Part shown: positions 1 through 6,675 of the stretch, one piece after another
How positions within the stretch are numbered: position 1 is the first letter of the stretch
Layout: each line of letters begins with the position of its first letter
NCBI GenBank assembly: GCA_027604505.1
Contig: JADIIX010000377.1
Coordinates: 1-10,529 of the forward strand
From: Gonapodya sp. JEL0774
Taxonomy: Eukaryota; Monoblepharomycota; Monoblepharidomycetes; Monoblepharidales; Gonapodyaceae
DNA: 10,529 nt
Reading direction: 5' to 3'
The notes under the pieces: model-generated
Databases searched by the model: none
What the model was told of the DNA's origin: nothing
The model's input: only the letters and a program-made list of their open reading frames with translations
Made by a program: the position numbers and the translations under genes

Positions 1-3000
1 GGGATGCGAGATTAGTCCACAGACCGACCCGCGCCAGGCCAACCGCGCACCAAACCTCACCTCCATCGCATCCACCCCCCCTTCCCATCTCGCCGTCACC
101 CCCTGTTCCCCCGCCCTCTGCGCCATCTCCTTCGCCCCCGCGCTCGCCCTTTCCCCCACGGTCCAGTTTCCCACGCCGATTATGGTGGGCGGGTCGGCCG
201 GTACGGGTCGTTGCGGGGCGAAAAATGTGTCGTGGCGGGCGGTGGTGAGGCGGGCGCGGAGAGCTGTAGATAGCTGGAGGAGGAGGGCGTGGCAGCGGTC
301 GCGGTCTTGGGGTGTGAGGTGAGAAGCGTCCGATAAGCCCAGGAGTCCCACACCGGTGCGCATTCGTTCCTCCAAACAAACCCACCCGCCACCGTCGCAA
401 ACTCCCACGCCCACCTCTCCCCCGCCTTGCCTGCCCTCCTCTCGCTGGTCCCGGTGACCCCTGCGTACCCCATCCTCCTGTACACCATGCCTACGTCCAC
501 GTGCCGGTCCCTCATGAGTTGCTCGGCCTTTTCCATCGTGTCCACCCCCTGGTCGGCCCACCAGGGGGCCGGCTGGACGTCCACGGCGTCTGACGTGAGA
601 CGGGACAGGCCGCGCGCAAAGGTGTGGTGGAGGAGGAGGGGGCGGGGGAGGTTTGTGGTGGGATGGCGCGGAGTGGAGGGCCGTGTGGTGGTGGGGAGAT
701 CTTCGTGGACTGGTTGGGGTGGCCGGCGGTGTAAGACCAACCGTTCCTCCCGTACACACACACGGACCCACCCGGCACACTCCACGCCACCCCCCTAGTC
801 CCCGCCAATGAGTACCCCACGATGGCGTTCCACCGTTCCACGACCAGCAGGACTGCGGGCCCTTTACGCGTCCATGTGCCGCGGTCGGGGTTGAACTTGA
901 AGGTACGGACGATGCTAGGTGTGGGTGGACGAGACCAAACAAGACAACACCAAAAAAATCCACACAGGCACAAAAAATAAGGGAGAGTGTGAGATACATG
1001 TGCACAACCACAACCCCCTTCCTTTCAACTCACAAATCCCGCACCTCGCCCTCGCCCCTCCCACCCAGTCTCATCTCCTCCTTCACCCTGGTCACCGTGT
1101 CCACCGCCCTGGCCCAATACTTTGCCCTCCTCGCCCTCCCCTGCGCCACTGCGCCCCGGAGCGCGTCGAGGAGGTGCGGGGGCACAGGGACCGTGACGGG
1201 GGAGGATGGGGACGGGGAGGGAGATGGAGACGGGAAGATGGTCAAGGAGGGTGAGGGTTGGGAGAGGAAGGTGTGCAGGAGGGTGGGGTCTTCGGGGGAG
1301 GAGGGGCGGAAGTCGGAGTCTGGTGATGGTGGGTGGGGACATCGAGTGATATGAATCTGTTTCAACGTTCATGTCTCGGACCGAAAACCATCCGGCCCCC
1401 CCCCCCCCCAAAAAAAAAAAACGCAAACGCAAAAAGATTCCCGAAGCAGTAACCCCCATCGTCCATCACCCGTATCAACCCGTATCAACCCACCACTCTC
1501 GTCGCTCTCCTCCATCATCTCCAACCTCCTCCCTGTCCCTGTCCCCGTCCCTGCCCCTCGTCCACCTTGTCTACCTTGTCCTCGTCCACTCCACGTCCCT
1601 GTCCCGGGCCGGTCCATCGCACTCGACACACCAGCACCAGCCGCAGCACCTCCACCAAGATCGTCCTCTTCCTCCAATAGCCCCTCTCCATCCCTTCCTT
1701 CGTCACGTTGCCCCTCTTCGTCCTCTTCGTCGTCCCCCTCGCTCCCGCTCTCGTCTTCCTCTATGTCGTCCTGGTCGTGGTGGGCCTGGTCTGCTGCGGG
1801 TGCGGCGGAATGGGTCGGTGTGCTGGAAGAGGTGGTAGTTGTGCTGGTGGGGACTGGACAAGGGGAACGGGAGTGAGTGGCACGAACAAGGGTCCAGAAA
1901 GTGTCGATTCACCGTCCATCACGACCTCTGACCGCACAAAGTCTCTCCCGGCATACCAAGCACGTACAAAAGTCCACAAGCGCACAAGTTCATTTAAGGT
2001 CAATTGGTCGTACGGACCGCTGAAGTCTCTCTTCTGGCGACCCACGCCGCAATCTCGCTCACACTCGTTGAACATCTCGCTGACGCCGCCGCAGGTCTCT
2101 CTCGGCGGGCCAAGCCCGGACCCATGTCGCTAACGCTCGGCCGCTACTCACCCGACGACTCTGGCCCGCCGACCTCTCCAAACACGTTTGGCCTGACGTA
2201 CCCTACCGGAAGCACTGCACCCTTTCGCAAGTACTCTGGGGGCACATAGTAAGGTCCCGCGTCTTCATCGTCGAGTTCGACGGAGGGAGAGATGGAGGTT
2301 TTGGGGGGTGGTGGGGGGGGGGCTTCGTCGGGTGATTGGGGGAGGAAGAAGGAGATATTCAGGGGGAAGAGGGAAGTAAGTTGAGAATGAGTCCGTCCCG
2401 TTTCGGCACCCGTAGCGGTGTCTTGGACCGTCGACTTGTGACAGAGAATTCGATTTTGGACTGGGGGATTTTGTCGTGTGATTCCTCCCGCTCGTGGTGT
2501 ATCCGCATTCCTCTGCACTTCCGACCGACCGACACGACACACACGACAACCGACACCATCGGTTTCTCCCAGTCGACCCGTCTGTCCGTTCACCGTTCCC
2601 TCCAATCCCATCGAATCCACACATCCTCCCCTGTCCAATCGCAGTCTTCCCCATCAACCCGGTACCGCAATCAACCATGGATCCATCAACAACCCAGCAA
2701 CGCACCCTTTCCCTCCCCGGTGTGGTCGACGCTCAAGCCCTGCAAGAGCGACTGTACGTCGGATATGGGTTGCTGGGATGCTGCTGGGAACGGGGGACAG
2801 CGGGGAGTCGGTGTTGGAGGTGGTAGGAAAGAGGGAACGATTTACACGGGGAAAAAGGGGAAAAAAGAGAGCGGCTAAAGTGAGAATAACCTTTCTGTGC
2901 CTGGTACTCGAATGTGAAGTCCATGCCCGAATCGGTGACAGCGGGATCACAGGGGTCTGTTGTTGGTGTGCTTGGAACTCCCACAGTGTGCACGGGCCGC

Positions 3001-3177
3001 CGCCTCGTGTCAACTGCTTGTATACCGAGGCCGACCAAAAAAAAAGTGAGGGAACCGGTTTGAATTGAAAGCTTCGTAGGCGGACCAGGCAACCACATTG
3101 GTGCCGAGTTCGACGCAAATTCACTCAAGCTCAAATCAACAGTTTCTCCTACGACTTATACGTTTCGAAGAGTCCAT
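1..3177 (-). CDS. Unrecognised multi-exon protein, 3' end outside window
   Basis: I do not recognise this protein. Proposed exons (minus strand): 3177-3162, 3013-2891, 2783-2706, 2517-2410, 2322-2152, 2026-1913, 1853-1470, 1319-1034, 914-772, 709-386 and 305-61. All junctions keep frame, giving 664 codons before a GTGAGG donor at 60. The ATG at 3177 follows ACAAAG and begins MDSSK in a 16-nt first exon. Visible parts: an N-terminal region with DVQSLLQGL (about residues 55-63); a Pro-rich stretch; the segments GPYYVPPEYL and LNELVRLWTFVRAWYAG (about 180-196); a Ser/Thr then Asp/Glu-rich low-complexity block (about 205-265); a Gly/Thr/Arg-rich block; an SPSPSPS linker; and a better ordered C-terminal half with RTFKFNPDRGTW, PWWADQGVDTMEKAEQLM and GNWTVGER. 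Weakest points are the acceptors at 3013 and 2517 (alternatives 3016, 2460), the acceptor at 2026 and the donor at 1470. High GC3 and phase agreement argue for one real gene. Two adjacent genes remain possible. Confidence 0.6.
1396..1421. repeat. Homopolymer junction C14-A12
   Basis: Fourteen C are followed directly by twelve A on the plus strand. On the coding (minus) strand this reads T12-G14 and falls inside the proposed intron 1469-1320 of the left-hand gene, where the T run could serve as part of a pyrimidine tract. Such tracts are prone to length error in sequencing and to slippage. Confidence 0.85.
1471..1490. repeat. 10-bp tandem duplication at a splice donor
   Basis: CGTATCAACC occurs twice in tandem. 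On the minus strand each copy creates a GTTGAT, beside the GTGATG chosen as donor at 1469, so the exon 1853-1470 has several closely spaced possible ends. Only the GTGATG donor (phase 1) matches the acceptor at 1320. Confidence 0.6.
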
Positions 3178-3190
3178 CTTTGTAAGGCAT

Positions 3191-3236
3191 ATTGGCAGTC
3201 GTTACAGATCAAGAATTAAGATGTCCAATGGCCAAT
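3191..3236 (-). promoter_or_regulatory. CCAAT-motif cluster upstream of the left-hand gene
   Basis: ATTGG at 3191-3195 (CCAAT on the minus strand) and CCAAT at 3225-3229 and 3232-3236 lie 14 to 60 bp upstream of the proposed start at 3177. CCAAT boxes are bound by the Hap/NF-Y complex in fungi. The position suits a core promoter for the minus-strand gene, but the motifs are short and no function is shown. Confidence 0.35.
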
Positions 3237-3241
3237 GAATA

Positions 3242-3447
3242 TCAATGCTTCTCCGCCTGGCACCGCTGTATCTCCGTCTGGCACTGCTGCCACTCCGTTT
3301 GCTGCTTCCAGAGTTGCCTCTCCATCTCGACCAACCTGGGGGGAAAGTGATCGCGAAACAACATTTTCACGTATGCTTCGAGCCTCTCCGGGCCCACTCT
3401 ATCGTGGATGGTGGTGAGGATCTGGATTTGTACGTTGCGAGGACGAA
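3242..3447 (-). CDS. Orphan C-terminal exon, helical Gln-rich tail
   Basis: The minus strand holds an open segment ending in TGA at 3242. It has an acceptor-like ATCCAG just before 3447, and the frame stays open upstream to about 3470 with another acceptor-like GTGCAG. The encoded tail contains TTIHDRVGPERLEAYVKML and then a Gln/Glu/Trp/Cys-rich stretch with WKQQTEWQQ that looks like an amphipathic helix or coiled coil. Codon choice resembles that of the neighbouring genes (mostly G or C in third position). No ATG lies early in the frame, so it needs an upstream exon that I could not join with confidence. It may belong with the segment at 3924-3758, but the simplest join is out of phase. Product unrecognised. 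Confidence 0.4.
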
Positions 3448-3563
3448 TATGTATCTGCACCAGTGTAGGATGTCACGGATTATGATCCGAACCCCACTCA
3501 TACCGATTTTCGTTTCGACACATTTGCTATCGCATGTCAAGTACAATATCAATCCATGTATCG

Positions 3564-3732
3564 TCGAGTCATTTTTGATGGACCCGCGGGGGTCGATCCT
3601 GGGTCTCGACGGGTCAGTCTCTGCGAAATATCCAATCGAGTCACGACATATATGATATCGCCGATCGAGTCAAACTCCATTCGGCTCGAGTCACCACACT
3701 ACAGGTCGAGTCAACTTCATTGCTTGACTCGA
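3564..3732. repeat. Six-copy TCGAGTCA motif array
   Basis: Exact TCGAGTCA occurs at 3564, 3636, 3665, 3686 and 3706, and its reverse complement TGACTCGA at 3725. The last four starts are spaced 21, 20 and 19 bp apart, close to two helical turns. TGACTC is the core half-site of fungal bZIP factors of the Gcn4/AP-1 type (established knowledge), so a clustered operator is one reading. Degenerate tandem sequence is another. The array lies in a stretch with no convincing gene (3448-3757). Confidence 0.75.
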
Positions 3733-3757
3733 CGATGCGTTTCAGTGGCACTTCATC

Positions 3758-3924
3758 CTACCAACGCGCGCTGACTTCAAGCGGCCGCTTGTACCAGCCC
3801 GCCTCGAACTGAAATCCCGGCGATATTGCCTCGACCTCGACAATGGCTTCTGGGCACTGCAACGAACTGGTTTCGACAAAACTTGCCACCGAATGCATAC
3901 AGTTGTACATACACAATTCATATT
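3758..3924 (-). CDS. Orphan terminal exon, unrecognised protein
   Basis: On the minus strand a long T/C-rich tract followed by TTTCAAAG makes a good acceptor just before 3924. The open frame after it includes CMHSVASFVETSS, EAIVEVEAISPGFQFEAGWY and ends KRPLEVSARW with TAG at 3758. Third positions are mostly G or C in the second half, as in the other genes here. The frame enters with two bases of a split codon, so a phase-1 donor upstream is required; none between 3930 and 4095 stands out. It could be the last exon of a gene starting within the 3' region of the MGNC gene. The product is not recognised, and a pseudogene fragment is possible. Confidence 0.4.
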
Positions 3925-4094
3925 CTTTGAAACGGACATGTAAGAGAGAAAAAAACACCCAATTGGGTCCGGAATAGGAAAAACAAAAATCCCTGGCGTG
4001 TCATGATGCAGACACGTAGCGAGAACAGCCACGTGCGTTCGATCCACAGACGCCACCCAACCCTCCGACCGACGAGTAACAGGAAGCAGAAGGT

Positions 4095-4899
4095 TCACGA
4101 TCCCCTCCACTGGTGATCATTTCCGGCAGTCGAGTAGGTTTGTAAAGGTCACACGAAGCAGTCAGAAACAAACTCTGCATGTCTCGCACACAGGCTCCGC
4201 GCAACCCACGACACACAGACCCTTGGCACTCAACTCACCGCGTCTACCAAATCGTCCCTCTTCTTCTCTTCCGCCAGTGATCCCCCTGCCGGTACCACCT
4301 TCCCGCCGGCAGCACGTTGCTGCTCCAGCTGTTTTGACAGGGCACCGCCTTTGGAACCCCGGACGGCGTTCTGGGTGAGAGGGTGTGACGACGAAACGTA
4401 CAGCATATACATATAGATGTGTATATGTATATGGCGACGAGAGTGAGTGTGGAATCAGTGATGGTCTTGTCCCCCTCAGCGAATCTGTCGCAAAACTCAC
4501 CGCCTTTGCCCTCTCCTCTGCCGCTACTCCCCATCAACGTCGCCAGGGACAAGAAAACAGGTCACGAATCACAAGTCAGCCATCGTCCATCGTCATCGTC
4601 ATCCCCTTATCCCCTTCCCCTTTCACTGCCATTCCCCGTCCCCCCGTCGCCCAGATAGACCACCAGAACCGGACGACCTCCAACCCACCAGCCAACCTCG
4701 CCGCCCTATCCTCCTCCGTATCTGCCGACTTGACTCTCTGTCTCGTTCCCTGGACCGCCGCTCGATGCGGGGCCGATGTCGACGTGGACGTTGTCTTTGC
4801 GTGGGATGCAGTGGACCCGTACCCGTTTCCCGAGCCGGAAGTGGACCCGAGCGTCCGTCCTGGCGTCTTGGGTTCGGGTGATCCGAAACAGTTTCCCAT
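4095..4899 (-). CDS. Small MGNC-start (probably acylated) helical protein
   Basis: Proposed exons: 4899-4689, 4517-4501, 4370-4239 and 4109-4095, giving 124 residues. The start reads MGNCFGSPE. Gly2 followed by Cys4 is the classic arrangement for N-myristoylation plus palmitoylation, which would anchor the protein at a membrane (inference). A Gly/Ser/Thr-rich linker follows, then TEEDRAARLAEERAKA, a charged helix formed only if the 17-nt microexon is used. Next come GGALSKQLEQQRAAGG and SLAEEKKRDDLVDA. This plan (acyl start, low-complexity linker, charged helix, SKQL/QLxxQ) resembles small conserved fungal proteins of unknown function. The last intron (4238-4110) is less certain: reading through it stops after two codons at 4230, giving almost the same protein. 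Intron 2 carries a strong inverted repeat. Confidence 0.65.
4404..4433. repeat. Perfect 12-bp inverted repeat in an intron
   Basis: CATATACATATA (4404-4415) and TATATGTATATG (4422-4433) are exact reverse complements around a 6-nt loop, GATGTG. The element is AT-rich within GC-rich surroundings and lies in the proposed intron 4500-4371 of the MGNC gene, between the microexon and exon 3. It could form an RNA hairpin that shortens the effective intron, or be a simple alternating TA/CA tract. Confidence 0.85.
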
Positions 4900-5296
4900 A
4901 GGGGTCCGAATGTGTCTCGGTGTCTGGGTAGTGGAATGATGTGATGGGAGATGGCTGACTTAGAGGGATCTTCCACAAATAATTCATTCACTAATCAACT
5001 CCTCCACCACCGCTGCAGCCCGAAAATGAGGAACCCAAAACCGTTGCTCTTCGACTCGAAGATCACCATAAGCTTTCTTGCTCGGGACGACAGAAGAGCT
5101 ACCTTGTATTCTCGTAGCTTATCCTGGGATACAGAGATAAGCATCCATAGGGTGCCTGATTCTCGTTATCACGAGCGAGTACTGATAACTCGATCAGGAA
5201 GGAAGTCACCATTCCCTTCAACAAACGGCAACGTAAAAAAGGAGCTCATTCTCGTATAAGATTAATCAATATATTGTATTAAGATGTTATAAGTGC
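4900..5296. other. Non-coding stretch between the MGNC gene and 5S rRNA
   Basis: No gene is convincing here. A 102-codon plus-strand open frame from 4951 to 5259 lacks the GC3 bias and splice structure of its neighbours and is probably chance. The stretch is more AT-rich toward 5260-5296, as expected upstream of a pol III gene, with ATATATTGTATT at about 5270-5281. Confidence 0.5.
5117..5198. promoter_or_regulatory. Paired GATA-motif cluster with inverted repeats
   Basis: GCTTATC (5117-5123) and GATAAGC (5136-5142) form a perfect 7-bp inverted repeat. GTTATC (5165-5170) and GATAAC (5184-5189) form a second pair, flanked by CCTGAT (5155-5160) and ATCAGG (5193-5198). That makes four GATA cores within about 75 bp. 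Fungal GATA zinc-finger factors bind such sites (established knowledge). Function here is inference. Confidence 0.4.
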
Positions 5297-5414
5297 AACT
5301 ACGGCCATATGCACGGAAAAGTGCCGCTTCCCGTCCGATCAGCGCAGCGAAGCCCGTGACAGCCCAGTCAGTACTAGCGTGAGAGATCAGCTGGGAATAC
5401 TGGGTGCTGTAGTT
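5297..5414 (+). rRNA. 5S ribosomal RNA
   Basis: This 118-nt segment carries the eukaryotic 5S signature. ACGGCCATA lies near the 5' end, TTCCCGTCCGATCAGCGCAG in the middle, and GGGAATACTGGGTGCTGTAG at the 3' end. The ends pair as helix I: AACTACGGC (5297-5305) with GCTGTAGTT (5406-5414), nine pairs including one G-U. CACGG near 5312 pairs with CCGTG near 5353, as in helix II. The internal control region typical of pol III 5S genes covers GTCAGTAC and the GGGAATACTGGGTG segment. The helix IV arm (about 5371-5392) departs from the usual GGTGGGGGACCAC pattern, so a diverged copy is possible. A single unit with no rDNA around it indicates dispersed 5S genes. Confidence 0.88.
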
Positions 5415-5416
5415 TT
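5413..5416 (+). terminator. Pol III T-run terminator of 5S
   Basis: TTTT starts within the last two bases of the predicted 5S RNA and is followed by GCC. A run of four T on the non-template strand is the minimal pol III terminator. It is short, so termination may be leaky; further T runs follow at 5423-5450. Confidence 0.55.
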
Positions 5417-5836
5417 GCCTCGTTTTGTCGTTTGGGGTTTATTTTTGAGCAATATGCAGAATTTAGCGGAATGAAGCAGAGCAAAGATCACCACGTATGT
5501 GTCGCGCTGAGTCATCGTTCGACCACTTGGCTATTTCTGCTTTTCGACATGTTCAAACACGAATAGCAACTTCACTTCTACTTCCACGCTCCACATCAGA
5601 CAAAGGGCTCTGTACAGTCGGCTCTCTGCCTTACCGAAAACTGTTGACCGGTGACGCGAAATTTGCACGCCACGTGGCCGCATTCTTTTCTCACCCTCGC
5701 ACTTTATTCCAGTTCTCGTTCCCTGGTCCTGGTCCATTGGCCAGTGTTTGACAGTGGAGCATTTGTCGCAGAATGCTCGTTCACGCCGTGATTGTATGGT
5801 CAAACAACAAAGGATGTATCAAAGGTGGAACAGCGT
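5417..5836. other. Non-coding stretch, distal promoter side
   Basis: No convincing gene. An 84-codon plus-strand frame at 5497-5751 and a 90-codon minus frame at 5531-5803 lack gene-like features. Present are GCCACGTGGC (5669-5678), a perfect 10-bp palindrome with a CACGTG E-box core, and ATTGG (5736-5740), an inverted CCAAT motif. Confidence 0.5.
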
Positions 5837-5850
5837 GTGACTCCAGTCAC
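5837..5850. promoter_or_regulatory. Inverted repeat GTGACT-CC-AGTCAC
   Basis: A perfect 6-bp inverted repeat with a 2-bp spacer, about 165 bp upstream of the secreted-protein start. It contains TGACTC, the half-site read by Gcn4/AP-1-type bZIP proteins; symmetry suggests a dimer site. Activity is inference. Confidence 0.4.
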
Positions 5851-5896
5851 GTTTCCCACTCCCACGAACCACACAGCCACTTCACACGCTCATCGA

Positions 5897-5911
5897 TGAC
5901 GTGTTTCGTCA
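5897..5911. promoter_or_regulatory. Inverted repeat TGACG-TGTTT-CGTCA
   Basis: Two CRE-type half-sites (TGACG and CGTCA) face each other with a 5-bp spacer, only 8 bp upstream of the TATA-like box. ATF/CREB-type bZIP proteins bind TGACGTCA, so this wide-spaced form may be bound as two half-sites. Inference only. Confidence 0.4.
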
Positions 5912-5919
5912 CCGAAATC

Positions 5920-5930
5920 TATTTAAAAAA
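5920..5930 (+). promoter_or_regulatory. TATA-like box of the secreted-protein gene
   Basis: TATTTAAAAAA begins 94 bp upstream of the ATG at 6014. A start site about 30 bp downstream would leave a 5' leader of roughly 60 nt, normal for a fungal gene. Confidence 0.5.
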
Positions 5931-6013
5931 GGTTTTCTTTCGATAGTTTTCACTGTCGGCTCTTGCTGAACCACTACCATAAATCTCTCATCACCACACT
6001 TCACAGCCACCCA

Positions 6014-6675
6014 ATGCGATTCTTCATCCTCGCTCTCCTCGCCGTGCTCGGCCTTCTCGCAGCAGTTGCAAGAGCTAATCCGATCGACTACAAGTATGTA
6101 TCATTCTCCTGGCGATTTGCGAAACGGACCCGTTCTCACAAGTGTCCTCCCCCCAGAAACGACGGCCACGAGGTCCCACCTCCGCCGGAACACGAAAAAG
6201 TCAAGACCACCGTCGTGAAGGTTACCAAGACGTTTGTCGACTATATGCCGGTGAGTTGGTTTCGTGTTTGATCGATCCCGAGCATGACGTGCACTATCAT
6301 TTGGACTGACCAAACCCCCTCCCCCACCTTGGTACTCTCGATCAGACCAAAGAAGTAAAGTGTGAAACCTTCCAAAAGACCGTTCCGGTGACGAAAACGA
6401 CCGTGGTCAAGAAGACGACCGTGGTGCCAGTGAAGGTAAGCCCCGCCGCCCGTTTGGTTGCTCTCGGATCGATAAAATCATCGTCTGCGTCTTTCCACCT
6501 TACTTTTTACGTGCAGAAGGAACTCGAGTACCCGCCCACATCCGAGAAAAAGCCCAGCCCTCCTTCCCCGCCTTCCCCGCCTTCCCCGCCACCCAAGCAA
6601 CCCAGCCCGCCACCACCCCCACCTCCCAAGGAGGCCAGTCCACCTGCACCGGCTCCCAAGAAGGTACGGTCATGA
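6014..6675 (+). CDS. Small secreted Lys/Thr/Val- and Pro-rich protein
   Basis: Exons 6014-6093, 6157-6250, 6346-6435 and 6517-6675 join in frame to 140 residues. Introns are 63, 95 and 81 nt with donors GTATGT, GTGAGT and GTAAGC. The ATG at 6014 was chosen because it directly begins a signal peptide: MRFFILALLAVLGLLAAVARA, with cleavage likely after ARA before NPIDY. The mature part is basic. KTTVVK-type units recur (exon 2 once, exon 3 twice), with one Cys in exon 3. The last exon is Pro-rich with SPP/SPPP motifs like those of extensin-type wall proteins, rich in Pro, Ser and Lys. It has no transmembrane segment after the signal and no GPI-type tail. Likely secreted or wall-associated; an effector-like role is only a guess. 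The final GTACGG could be a donor joining a short exon at about 6770, which would change only the last residues. Confidence 0.75.
6562..6588 (+). repeat. 9-bp minisatellite CCTTCCCCG x3
   Basis: Three exact copies of CCTTCCCCG in tandem inside the last exon of the secreted-protein gene, each encoding one Pro/Ser/Pro unit. The unit length is a multiple of three, so copy changes keep frame. Confidence 0.85.

Noticed and set aside
180-1838. Several long open frames on both strands
   Set aside because: GC-rich shadows or read-through of introns; replaced by the spliced model on the minus strand.
2677-2826. Plus-strand ATG in good context (CAACCATGG) starting MDPSTTQQ
   Set aside because: Looked like a gene start, but it lies antisense to the minus-strand exon 2783-2706 and an adjacent intron whose phases match; no plus-strand continuation with a clean intron was found.
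2881-3060. Plus-strand open frame containing KSMPESVTAGSQGSVVGVLG
   Set aside because: Antisense to exon 3013-2891 of the left-hand gene; the minus strand has the pyrimidine-rich acceptor tract and phase agreement.
4951-5259. 102-codon plus-strand open frame beginning MADLEGSS
   Set aside because: No GC3 bias, no recognisable domain, starts 51 bp from the opposite-strand MGNC start and covers the GATA cluster; most likely chance.
5497-5803. Overlapping 84- and 90-codon frames on opposite strands
   Set aside because: No start context, domain or codon bias; treated as promoter-side non-coding DNA.
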